The notes beneath the pieces were generated by a model that was not told where the DNA came from, searched no databases, and was given only the letters and a program-made list of their open reading frames with translations. From contig NC_080683.1 of the NCBI RefSeq assembly GCF_030445035.2, positions 22,905,528 through 22,969,527 on the forward strand: a DNA stretch of 64,000 nucleotides, in the 5' to 3' direction. Position 1 is the first letter of the stretch, and each line of letters begins with the position of its first letter. This DNA is from Dasypus novemcinctus. Taxonomy: Eukaryota > Chordata > Mammalia > Cingulata > Dasypodidae. Below are positions 43,495 to 54,460 of the stretch, one piece after another. The translations under genes were made by a program, and so were the position numbers.

Positions 43495-43665
43495 CAATGT
43501 GATCTCTGTAAAGTTACTTAATTCTCAGAACCTCAGTTTTCACATCTGTTATGTGGGGGAAACAATGAGGTTTACCCACAGATTACTTGGAAGTAATAAA
43601 AGTTAGAGTTCATGTAAAGCATTTAGAATGATGTGCCTGACAAGTTTCTACCACTCAGTAAGCTT
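43495..43665 (+). repeat. MIR SINE
   Basis: GTGATCTCTGTAAAGTTACT then TAATTCTCAGAACCTCAGTT, TTCACATCTGTTATGTGGGG and AGTTCATGTAAAGCATTTAG is the MIR core and 3' half in order. Confidence 0.8.
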
Positions 43666-43789
43666 TTTGTTGCTGTTATCCTCATAAGTTTCCTCTTAAA
43701 AACTGCTCCTTCTCTATAGGTATCTAGTGTGGTAAATGTCTACATGATATATCCAGTCATCCAAACCAGAAACTTAGTTGTTGCTTGTT

Positions 43790-44520
43790 TTTCCTTCATC
43801 TTCTAAATCCAAACTAACAGCAAGTTTGGTCCATCCTGCAGCCTACATATGACTAAACTACCTCTTCTCCCATCCATTCCTATTGCTACTGATCTGTCCT
43901 TCTGGATATCACAGCATTACCTAGCTGTTTCCCCAACGTTCTGCACCTCAGAGTTGTCTCCAGATCAGCCTCCATGTTGCTACTTTAGTGATATGTGTAG
44001 ACTACTTGAGTAATCTCCAGTTACAAACTTTCCATAATGCTTCATTGACTACAAGATAAAAATCCAAACTCCAATGCACCAAACAAGGCTTTTCACGACC
44101 CAACTTGTGCAACAGAAATAGGATAGTTTTGCCGCCATACTCCGGCAAGGCCAACAACTTATAATTTCTAAAACATAGTATCCTGTTCACTCATTAAACA
44201 TAGTAATGATTCATAGTTTAAAAGAACACCCTCAACCTATCTTGGTCATTCTTTATCTTTCAAGTCCCAGTTTAATTTTCTGCTTCTTTGTTGAGCCATC
44301 AGTGATAACCTCAATCTTATCCTCTCTTCTTCTAACCCTGATAAAGTTGATTAGTCTGCCCTTCGTGGAAATACTAAACTTTGTATATACACTTATTATA
44401 ATGATTATATCACCTTAAAATGATACATGCCCTGTTTGCTTTTTCTTGTGTCCTGGGAGCCCTTTGATAAAAAGGTAGGTTCACAGAGTATAGTTCAGTG
44501 TTAGACACATGGAAGGGACA
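43790..44520 (+). mobile_element. L2 LINE, 3' region
   Basis: Landmarks in order: CATCCTGCAGCCTACATATG, CATAATGCTTCATTGACTAC then AAGATAAAAATCCAAACTCC, AGGCTTTTCACGACCCAACT, CAAGTCCCAGTTTAATTTTC, TGAGCCATCAGTGATAACCT, CACTTATTATAATGATTATA and the 3' end TTCAGTGTTAGACACATGGA. Old and non-coding. Confidence 0.8.
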
Positions 44521-44650
44521 CTTAGCAACATGTAGATGGAGTGTGAAAGGAAAATACATTTTGTTTAAAAAAATCATATCTTAATAGTTTCATCCATATC
44601 TTGAGGTAATTTTATTTAATTTTTTCTGTTAAAAATATATTCTAGGTGAG

Positions 44651-44976
44651 AAGCAGATGTGGCTCAAGCAGTTGGGTACCCACCTACCACATGGGAGTTC
44701 TGGGGGTCAGTTCCCAGTGCCTCCTAAAGAAGATGAGCAAGATAGCCAGCTGATGCAATGAGATGATGTGACAAGAGAGACACAAGAAGCAAGAGTGGAG
44801 GTGGCTCAAATGATTGGGTGCCTCCCTCTCATATGGCAGTTCCCAGGTTCAGTTCCCAGTGCCTACTAAAGAGAAGACGAGCAGACACAAAGAGCATACA
44901 AAAAACAGACACAGAGAGCAGACAGCAAGCACAGAAAAGAAGGAAGGAAAATAAATAAATTAAATAAATCTTTAAA
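44651..44976 (+). mobile_element. Dimeric DAS-type SINE
   Basis: Two DAS monomers in tandem: AAGCAGATGTGGCTCAAGCA then GTTGGGTACCCACC at 44,651 and GTGGAGGTGGCTCAAATGAT then TGGGTGCCTCCC near 44,795, each with the B-box-like GTCAGTTCCC or GGTTCAGTTCCC and the CCAGTGCCT(C/A)CTAAAG closing phrase. It ends in an (AAATA)n-type tail. This is the best consensus-like DAS copy in the window. No exact target duplication is evident; TAAAAATATAT and TTAAATATATAT flank it loosely. Confidence 0.9.
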
Positions 44977-45004
44977 TATATATGCACACACACACTAGTA
45001 TTGG

Positions 45005-45935
45005 ACTCTCTGAAATGTGTCTCTCCCTTTTTTTTAAATTAGAGCAGTTTTAGGCTTACAGAAAAATCATGTAAAAAATAGTGTTCCTATATACCCCTTC
45101 CCCCATTATTAAAATTTACCTTATTGTGGTACATTTGTTACAATTCATGTAAGAAGTTTTATACTTATACTATTAACTATAGTCTATCATTTACAATAGG
45201 ATTCATTGTGTTTTACAGTCCTATGTTTTATCTTTTAAATTTTATTCTAGTAACATATATATGACCTAAAATTTCCCCTTTTAACCATATTCACATATAT
45301 AATTCAGTGTTGTTAATTACACTCACAATGTTGTGCTACCATCACCACCCTTCATTTCCAAAATCTTACAGTCAACCCAAATGGGAATTATGTTCTAAAT
45401 AAGAATTAACTTCCCATTCCCTACCCCTAACTCATCCTCTGGTAACTTATATGTTAGATTCTAACTCTATGAGTTTGCTTATTTTTGTTATTTCATATCA
45501 GTGAGATCATACAATATTTGTTCTTTTGTGTCTGGCTTATTTTACTCAACATGATATCTTCAAGGTTCATCTATGTTGTTGCATGAACCAGAATTTCAGT
45601 TCTCTTTAATGCAGAATAATATTCTACGTATCCCACATTTTGTTTATTCATTCATTGGGTTGCCTCCATCTTTTATATAGTGCCACTATGAACATCAGTG
45701 AGCAAATACCTTTCTGAGACCCTGCTTTCAATTCTTTTGGGGATATACCTAGCAGAGGGATTGTTGGGTCATATAGTAATTCTATACTCAGTTTTCTGAG
45801 GAACTGCCCAAACTGTCTTGAACAGTGACTGCACCATTTTACATTTCCACCAGCAACAAATGTCCCCACATACTCTCCAACACTTATAGTTTTCTGTTTT
45901 TTTTAATAGTAGCCACTTTAGTGGGTGTGCATTGG
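45005..45935 (-). mobile_element. L1 ORF2 C-terminus and 3'UTR
   Basis: On the minus strand the element ends CTGTAAGCCTAAAACTGCTC then TAATTTAAAAAAAA, the usual L1 3' terminus with polyA. Going inward, plus-strand text reads CATATCAGTGAGATCATACA, TTATTTTACTCAACATGATA, GTTTATTCATTCATTGGGTT and GGGGATATACCTAGCAGAGG then ATTGTTGGGTCATATAG, ACATTTCCACCAGCAACAAA, the well-known L1 3' region. It is 5'-truncated near 45,935. Confidence 0.88.
45648..45869 (-). pseudogene. L1 ORF2 C-terminal fragment
   Basis: The minus-strand frame encodes GNVKWCSHCSRQFGQFLRKL then SIELLYDPTIPLLGISPKEL, LMFIVALYKRWRQPNE, the same C-terminal block seen at 42,128-42,340 on the other strand. An overlapping minus frame (45,769-46,014) continues it upstream in a different phase. 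Decayed. Confidence 0.82.
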
Positions 45936-48900
45936 GATTTCTACTTAGGCCTAGCCTGGGATTTAGGGTCTCTTTATATAGTTTTTTGTTTGTTTCTAAT
46001 CCCAAATCAGACACATTCTTTCCTCATGCTGTGTCATCAAAGCAACCAAAATATGAAAATGGCAAGTTTGATTGCATAAGATCCATTAGTTCTAATTTTA
46101 GGGTACACCAGAAAACAAACCCAGTTAGAAGATGCTTCAGTCCATAGACAGAATTTCCTTTTCCTCAACAAAACTTAAATTCTGTTTTTCCAAGGCAATT
46201 AAGTGATTGCATCAGGTCCACCCAGAATAGCAAAAATAATCTTTACATAAAATCAACTGACTGTGGATTTAATTATATCTGCAAAGTACTTTCACAGTAA
46301 CACCTAGATTAGTGTTTGATGGAGCAACTGAGAACAATAGCCAACCCAAGTTGACACGAAAAAACCGTCCATCACAATAGGTAATACATTTTCAGAATTA
46401 CACAAGTCAGAACTTTATTCCAAGATGTTTTAATAAAAGGGGAGATGCAAGGTTGATGACTCAATAAACATCAATAGTACTTATAGTTTAATATCATATG
46501 ATAACACTGTTTACTTATATCCACTTTATAGATCCAGAATTTGATAAGTGAATTTGCATTTGCATTAGATGCTCTGTAAAAGTTAGTGCATAACACCCTC
46601 CCTCTTCAAGCCTGACATGATTTAAGGCAAGTTTCTTTCAATATTAACACCACAAAGGGAACACAGTGGAGAGGAAGGAGAAGGATAAGCAGCAAATTAT
46701 ATATATATAGTTAAAGGCACTATCTAATTAAATGATGATTTCCTGTATGTTCTCTTCAATAATTCTTGGCAGTAAAGATCTGGCTTGAGAAAGAGACCGC
46801 CTGCCCCAAATAATACAATATATTTTGGGACAGAGAAGGTGCCACATTCTCTTCCCCCCCCTTTTTAAGCTAAATAATTGTCTTATTTATAACAAATAAT
46901 TCAGTCTAGTATATTATAATTTATACCACAAGAATTTTTTTTTTATTATAGAGAGAAAATTTTGTTTTAGGCCCCTGGGATAATATGTTTCTGCTTTTCA
47001 TTAGTATGGTCATGGAGATAGCTCTATCCCAGAAATATTATTATTCAAAATTCTTTAGCTTCTTAAAATGACATTGACTTTTTAATTTTTACAGATGTCC
47101 TGTGTAATTTTCACAAACTTGACTTAAATTCATAATAAAGCATACCCAGCAGTCGACAATTAGACCAAAAACTCCCTCTTTATTTTTAAGTGCAAAATCA
47201 ATCTTTTTTCAAAGTTAATTTAAAAATCTCAAATTCCGAATTATTATTTTCTCACTTCTCTCTGACATGACCAGAGCATTATTTTTCCCTGTCAATTCTG
47301 AAATATGAAATGAGAAATCTGATTTTATTAATCTAGTTAGAGGAATGAACTTCAGACTTCTAAAATGCAGCAAAGAAATTGAGTCAGGCAGGAAAAAAAA
47401 TAATGAGAAAGTTAGGATGCCTTAGTGAGCAGGCAGAGTCATTTTATGTAGAGGTTTCCCTCAAGCAACTAAATCGAGCCCAAACAAGCCTATTTCTCTG
47501 AAACTTGCTTTACCCGCCATTCCGTCTCAAAATACATTGTAATAATATCATAAAACAGCTTGAGACGAAGAAGGATTCTGATTGACTGTTCAACATTCCA
47601 AAAGGGTAGATTAATATCTGTGAATCTCACAGCTGAAGCATTTTAATGCAAACTTGCAGTTTGTGGGAATTGAATCTGTCCGCCAAAATCATTTATTTAT
47701 ATATAGAAAATGGGGGGGGGGGAGAATAGACATTTCATAATAGCAACGAGTCCAGGGGATGCTGTTATCATGAGCTAATCACATCCCATGGGCATGATCG
47801 CACTCAGCTGTGTCCCCTGTCTTGTATTGCTCCAGAGGAATGATTATCTCATGATAATAACCCTTATCGTGGCTTAGTGGGTAATAAAAAAAAATACTTT
47901 CTTCCCAAGTTCCTGGGCATTTATTCATCGGCTAACTTTTTCCCCCTTGAGTTTCGGTCATATGTTACTTTCAGCTTAGAAAACAGCAAGAAATTGAGTG
48001 TTCTGATATTATTTTCAGTTGTGAAAATGCAATCAAATATGGGTGATTATATTGATCTGACTGCAAGAGCAGCATTGCAGAGAACCCTATTTCCTTAGAC
48101 CTCTGTGTGGAAGCTCCATACCTGCATTGACATTTAAGGATGTCTTGACTGGCTAATTCCCTTTGGAAAAACAAATATATTTTGTAGCATGGGAAATTTA
48201 AGATAAATAGATGCTTATACAGTACATAGTTGCTTTGTGCTATAATGTACAACTATTCAACCTGTACATTAAATTGGAGCTCACACACCATGAAACTTAA
48301 AATGTGCTTGTCCCACTTAGACCAAACCTCCTACCAATGACCCCCGCACTGCCAAATTGCCAACTATGTCTACAGAGATTCAAGGTAATGTCAGTCACAA
48401 CAGCAGGAATACCGGTGCTTTCTGTGAATATTTGCAGTTGGAATACAAAGGCAGTGGGAATGCTGAGACAAAGTCACAGAGAAACAAAAACTCAAAAAGG
48501 AATTAGAGCAAAGAAAAACAGGGAAGACGTGAAGTGGAAGAGAGAGGCTTCACAGCACATTTCTACTTGTTTTTTGTTGTTTTTGTTGCCTCCATGATTA
48601 CCCCCGAGGGTCTGTCATACGCTACATTTGCTAATAAAGGAACTACCCTATGTTTTTATTTTTAATTTCAAAAAAGCACTCATAATACAATGCTTTCTGT
48701 GAAAACTATACTGTTTGTAAGATGCCCTTTTTAAAAATATACTAAGACCTATATGTAACAATATGCAACATTTAATGTTTTACCAAATTATGGATAGATC
48801 CAGTGAAAGAATAATTACCCTGTTAAACATAGTATTAAAAATCCAAATAATTTGCTTGAAAAAATTGTAGTATATCTAGGTAATATAAAACGATTGTATT

Positions 48901-50049
48901 AAATATGTGGGAACAACATAAGTGTTGAATGTATAGAAGTTTCATTTGGTTGAGGGTACAAAATTCCACAGACCAGGTTACACACAATCACAGAAGGGGC
49001 AGACTCTTGTACCAACAGGTAAAAGAAACAGCAAGAAACCATGCCTCTACTCTCTGCTTGGTTATAAACAGGACAAGTAAGCCTGGATCTCTTTCTACTC
49101 AACAGTTACACTTAAAATAAAATTAACAGTTCAGATGACAAATATTACTATGTCCAACTCTGAATTTTTTGAAATATATAATTATATATGAATCTCACTT
49201 CAGTTTATTTCACAGTCTGCTATAAACAATAGTGGAAAATAAAAGCATAGCATAAATCTAAGGCCAACAGCCAATAATAGACATAGTATAATCATGGAGA
49301 ACATCTTTGCCTATGTAAGCAAGTTACCAATCTGCCCAAGTTGATCAGTTCAGTTAAACAAATCCCATTGTGATAAAATGTTAAGTGCAATGTTAAAATT
49401 GTCTGCCACAACCTTTTTTTTTTTAAAGAAAGGCTGCTAAATTATTCATTTAGTAAAACATTGGTATATTATTGCTTGTATTTTACCTATATGACTACAA
49501 ATATTTTTACTTAATCTTAAAATCAAATTAGTTGCTTCTAGTTAAGGTTGGTGGCATGGTGATTTGCGCACTCATGTTCATGACTCTCCTTTAACTCCCC
49601 ATGAAATTGATTAGAAAGTGAAAGTATTGAATTGAAAGAAACAAATCATGCTTATTTGGTTGGTCTAAAATGTCTTATATCAATGAATTCAGGAGAGGCA
49701 TTAGCCAAAATTCTTAAGATCAGAAAAGGTAAGCAACTGAGCTTTTACATTTTGACTCTAAGTAGAAGGTGAACTTGGTTCAGTTGGACTTCTAGTAAGC
49801 TGCCTGGGAAGTCCACCTGAGGTTCAACTATGCTAACACATTCCTGGTCACCCCAGTTATGCAAATATTACTTTTGCTGATAGTTTTATGATGGGGTTAG
49901 TCGCTTGTAAAATAAAAAGAGTAATTAGGGTTGTGTGACCCCTACTCTAACTAGCTCCATCCAAGGGACAGGTAGGACAAGGAATTTTAGGAGAGTTTAA
50001 ATCAAGAGGTGATAAAATTTGTTTAAATTAAAAGAATAAACACAAGGGA
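45936..50049. other. 4.1 kb mostly unique, includes the best candidate conserved block
   Basis: No gene or assignable repeat. The stretch 47,260-48,060 keeps several CpGs in an AT-rich setting and has no repeat signature (see findings). A run of 12 G lies at 47,711-47,722. The short open frames on both strands here have no support. Confidence 0.45.
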
Positions 50050-53000
50050 TTCTGGAGAGATGGCTGTGTGACAGCATAGTGTTTCAAATCCTCACACAAA
50101 CCTAATGAAGTAATTAAACAGCAAAGGCAAAAAACACATTATTTACAACAAAATTCCAGGGTTAGGAATAAATGACCAACAGTCACTTAGCATGGCATCT
50201 TTGTGGGAAGAAGTCAGAAGTAATGGAGTCAGCACCAGATTCATCTGAGAACAGGAAAATCACAAAATAGCTAAGAAGGACTGACTGGAAAGCAGTCTGG
50301 TCAATTTGAGAATAGCAGTTGGAACTGGATAGGGCTTTTGCCCTCTATTATAGAAGGTGATTGCAAGGGGTCCATGGTAAGAAGGAGGAAAGGAATTGGA
50401 GCAGTGTAGCTCCTATGAACACTTAAAACACTTACCAGGTCTCCTATCTGTAACACTGCCCACAGTGAAGAGAAATTTCTGTGGTAAAATCGAGTTAAAC
50501 AAAAGAGAAGAAAGAAAAAGGAAATCAGGACCAAACTGATGGCGAAGAATAGAGTCAGAAACTAATCAACAATAAATGGAGCTCTGTGAAGTTAGATTAG
50601 TTTGCCGGAACCCTGCTTGATTTCAGAAACCCACAAAAATGAATTTCATATAAAAATGACAACAGGAAGTTATCAAGGTCAAATTCGATGCAAATTCATC
50701 ATAAGAAAATAGAAGCAGCAGCAGAATAACACTGCCATAGGCAACAAGAGTATACCAGACAGACATGCTTAAAAATATAATAAATACTATTTCAAAACAA
50801 GCCAAAAGAGATTAAGAAAATTATGAAAGACATGAAAGAACATAATAAATCAGAATTAGAAAAATTCAAATATGAAAAAATAGAACTAAGGTAAGAATAA
50901 GAAATAAAGTGATTCACAAATGAAGAACAGACTCAAAGTCAGAAGCAAATAAATACAACATACTGGAAATACAAAGCTGTAAGGAGAAAAATAGAATTCA
51001 AGAAGAAATGGGGAAAAAAGGAGAAATGATAAAAAGGTTTTGAGAGAAAGTGACAATATAAGATACAAGACCAAAATATTGAACATACATATCATAGAAA
51101 TGCTTGAAGGAGAAAACAAAGGAAGAAAATGAAAATACTCAAATTATCATTCAAGTTTAACTATATTGTCTCTGAAATAATAAATATTTGAAGCTATATA
51201 TTGAAAGACTTCATTGCATACCTGATAATATTGAACCAGAACAAACAATGCCTAGAAAGATTCTAGGGAAATTACTGAATTCAAAGAAAAAATCCTTTGT
51301 GCATCTACATGAAAAGAGCACATGACTCATAAGGAAGAAATGTTAAATTATGATCAGACTTTTCAACAAGGCTTTATCCCAGAAGGAAATATATTCACAA
51401 ATTAAAATACTCAAGAAAATGAAGTGTGGAAAAAATTTTATATCAAGAAAAACTTTTTAAGCAAAACGGGGCACAAGATATTATTAAAATGCAAGAATTC
51501 TCAGGAATTATTGTTCACATTAAGAGAAAGAGCTTTAAACAACTAAGATTATTAGAGGACAGCAGATGTAGTTCAGTGGTTGAGTGCCAGTTTCCCATAT
51601 ATGAGGTGTAGGTTCAATCTCTGGTACCTCTTTAAAAAAAAGTTCATTAGAGAGACATCATAATAGGATTAGTCATGAGCAATATCATTATATCATTACC
51701 TCTAGAACTAAATAAGCCTAAATAAGAGCTAAGAGGGAGAGAGTACAGTGCACAATGATTATATACTCTGATCATTTGGATAATAGTGCTACTAACAGAC
51801 ATTTGTTAGATTGGGAAGAAAAAAAAACATATATATATGATAATGCTTTCAGTAACTATTTTATTCAGAGACATTTGCACATGCACTATGAGGTAGAACA
51901 AATGAGTAATTATGTAATATTCTAATTCTACCATTCCCCTGCCTTTGGGAATCAGGATTTTAAGTGTAGAATAAAGGTGCTACACTGTAATAGAGAAGAG
52001 TTTGAGGGAAAGAGCTCCTTAGTTCTGAATTTGGATTGAAAATATCAATATGAACCAAAAGAAATCTGGGAGAAAAGGTTGATTTCTGGTCTGAGAAAGA
52101 AGTGTACAAAGCCTGGAGCATTTTATCATACCAGATAATGAGGAAGCTATCAACAACTGGAGGACTTAGTTGAAAATGCCCTCACTGGCCAAATATGGGA
52201 AAATTTGAGCCTCAAAATTAATAAATATTAAAATGTATTAAAGACCATCAAAATGTTTAAATCCAGGCTCATAAATTTTTTTTAATCGATCTCCTTTAGA
52301 GGATGATAAGAAATCAATTTATTCTCTTGAAGTCTGGTAAATAAAGGAAAGGAATCGAAGTGTGTATCTTGTTTTTCCCATATAAACTTTATCACAGGGT
52401 AATCAAATAGTATAGTTGAAGAGAATGTCTTAGCAACATATCCACACTAATGAAGGAAAAAGAAATGATAGAGTTAGAATATCACCATTTTATAATCTCC
52501 AGTAAACGGCTATAAGCATTAGGCACCAAAAGAGAAACCCATCATAAAAAGAAAAAAACAGACCCCATATTCTCCTATACTGCTGCCAAATACTGCCTAT
52601 AGTCATGCCAAAAAGATTGAACCTGGGTCTGATCCAGGATCTAGATTCAACTGCCAATTTGTTATAAATATATAGAGAGAGGAACAAGTTGAACTGCACT
52701 ATGAGTATATAGTCAGCAAAATGCAGACTGTAAAAACTCTATAAGACAAATGGCAAGGGTTTTTCAACAAGTAAAAGAAGCAGATGGGGAGGGAATCTCA
52801 GAATAAAACCAAATTAGAAGACAACAAATTTAAAAAGAAATGAAAAAAATTAAAATACTCCGGATGTACATTTGGATGATAAAATTATTTTAAAATTGCA
52901 AGAAAGTAAACGCTATGAAAGTAAGGATCATGGTTAGGTATAGTGGAAGGTAGGGGTTGTGATTAGGATGCAGCTCAGGAACTGGGCTTCTGAGGTGGAT

Positions 53001-53125
53001 GAAAAAGTTCAATCAGTTGATCTGGTTGTGCTCATAAGGGTGTGTACCTTAGAATAATTCATTTGGCCATGTATTTGTTTAATGTGTTTTTCTGCATCTG
53101 TGTTTTATTTTACAATAAAAAAATA
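50050..53125 (+). mobile_element. HAL1 (half-L1) element, about 3 kb
   Basis: Starts GGATTCTGGAGAGATGGCTG near 50,056, the L1/HAL1 5' style. It then shows the A-rich HAL1 ORF1 region: CATGAAAGAACATAATAAAT, AGAAATGCTTGAAGGAGAAA then ACAAAGGAAGAAAATG, TTTGAAGCTATATATTGAAA then GACTTCATTGCATACCTGAT, CAGACTTTTCAACAAGGCTT and TGCAAGAATTCTCAGGAATT. It finishes with an L1M-type 3'UTR (CATAAGGGTGTGTACCTTAG, TTTTATTTTACAATAAAAAA). HAL1 lacks the RT-bearing ORF2. A DAS SINE is inserted at 51,558. The open frames on the minus strand over this region are shadows. Confidence 0.78.
51551..51652 (+). mobile_element. DAS-type SINE monomer in HAL1
   Basis: CAGCAGATGTAGTTCAGTGG then TTGAGTGCCAGTTTCCCATA is an A-box-bearing DAS monomer, closed by the B-box GGTTCAATCT and CTGGTACCTCTTTAAAAAAA. 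Direct repeats ATTAGAG at 51,551-51,557 and 51,646-51,652, loosely extending to 10-11 bases, mark the insertion. This subtype uses GGTACCTC rather than GGTGCCTC and is shorter than the dimers. Confidence 0.8.
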
Positions 53126-53149
53126 GTAAATAAGTAAGTTAATAGTGGA

Positions 53150-53520
53150 CTGCATTAATCAAATTAGATGAAATAGAAAAATTTCTTAAAAGATACCAAT
53201 AATCAAAACTGACATAAGGAAAAAATAACACAACAGATACATACATGTATGTGTGTGTACATATATATACATATATATCCATTCTACATAGACTCTATCA
53301 GAAAATAGAGAAGGAATAAAAATACACAATTCATTCTATGAGGCCAACATTATCCTGATACCAAAATCAAACATATTATTAAAAAATCTAAGTCCAATGA
53401 CACTCAGGAATATAGAAGCAAAAATTCTTAACAAAATATTAACAAAATTAATCCAGTAATGATTATAAACTAGATTCCACTTAAAAAAAGACATTGAAAT
53501 GCCAGATAATGACACGATGT
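53150..53520 (+). mobile_element. L1 ORF2 fragment (RT region)
   Basis: AAATTAGATGAAATAGAAAA, then TTCATTCTATGAGGCCAACA, TTATCCTGATACCAAAATCA and ATATAGAAGCAAAAATTCTT then AACAAAATATTAACAAAATT is the L1 ORF2 stretch leading into the reverse-transcriptase domain. A (TG/TA)n run sits at 53,245-53,278. The frame is broken. It may be part of the same insertion as the HAL1 or a separate L1. Confidence 0.82.
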
Positions 53521-53789
53521 CTGTCAGGATCACATTTAATACTCTTTGACTTAAGTGGGAGAATCATTCCCGAAGTCATTCACATTTTATGACTATTTTT
53601 AGTGACAAACTTGCTACACACTTCTACAGGAAAAGTAAATACATAACTTTATATTCTCCTTGGCTCCTTATATGCATGAAAAGCAGGAAAGTATAATTAC
53701 ATCGCTAATTGATAGTTTATTTGGACTAGGGTCTTCATTTACACCAGTCAGCCATGTCATAAACCTATACAGTGGATTTGTGCAGAGCC
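53521..53789. other. Unique sequence
   Basis: No repeat or gene recognised. Confidence 0.4.
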
Positions 53790-54460
53790 TAGTGGTTATG
53801 GGCACAGTGTTGCTTCTAGCCCTGCTACTGTATTAGAGCTGTAATTTCAGGCAAAGAACTTTTCTCCAAATTGGAGAAGGGTAATAGTCCCTACCTATCA
53901 CAGGTTGGTTTCCTGGGAAACAGGTTCAGAGAAAGAAATTTGGCCTACAAGAGATTTCTCAAGGAATGCCTCCAGAACCCATGCCTGTGAAAGGTAGGGA
54001 AGGGAGCAGGATTGGACAGAAGAAGTCCAACTGTGATGCAGACCCAAGGACAAATTTGGCCAACCCTGTAGGGAGCTCTGGAGCTAAAATTCTGGTCTTT
54101 CAGAAGTGTCTACAGTTGGGCCAAGATGACCAGGCCTTTTATGAAAACACTGATCAGTCACTGGATGCGAGCTGCCTTGGGAATGGGCACAACCTTGGGT
54201 AAGGCTGCTAATGGAGGAGAGGCAATCTCTGAAGGTGCTGAGGGTGGAAGACCTCTGCTTATCGTCCTCCTTTTAACTACGGCACAAGTCCTTCACTGAA
54301 AAGCTATCTGACGGCACGTTATAGCATCCACCTCATACCTCATAGCATTGCTGTGAGGTTAGATAAGACAGAATGTTAAAGACTTTACAAATATTAAAAT
54401 GCCAGGCTTATGGTCAGCACCATGCAATGTTGGTTATTATTATTATTATTATTATTGAAC
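53790..54460 (+). repeat. MIR SINE split by an unclassified insertion
   Basis: The MIR 5' half is at 53,790-53,895 (GCTTCTAGCCCTGCTACTGT, AGAGCTGTAATTTCAGGCAA) and the 3' half at about 54,325-54,460 (CATCCACCTCATACCTCATA then GCATTGCTGTGAGGTTAGAT). The two halves are separated by about 430 bases (53,896-54,324). The flanking wordings TAATAGTCCCTACCT and TTATAGCATCCACCT may represent a diverged target duplication. A (TTA)n run ends the MIR at 54,432-54,456. Confidence 0.7.
53896..54324. mobile_element. Unclassified insertion inside a MIR
   Basis: Starts CAGGTTGGTTTCCTGGGAAA then CAGGTTCAGAGAAAGAAATT, a wording I associate with an old mammalian repeat whose name I cannot fix. It contains a 78-codon open frame (53,966-54,202) with no recognised domain. 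It is bounded by MIR halves, so it is a discrete insertion. Confidence 0.5.

Noticed and set aside
50301-51119. Minus-strand open frames over the HAL1
   Set aside because: They are antisense shadows of an A-rich plus-strand element and encode Phe/Leu-rich chance peptides.
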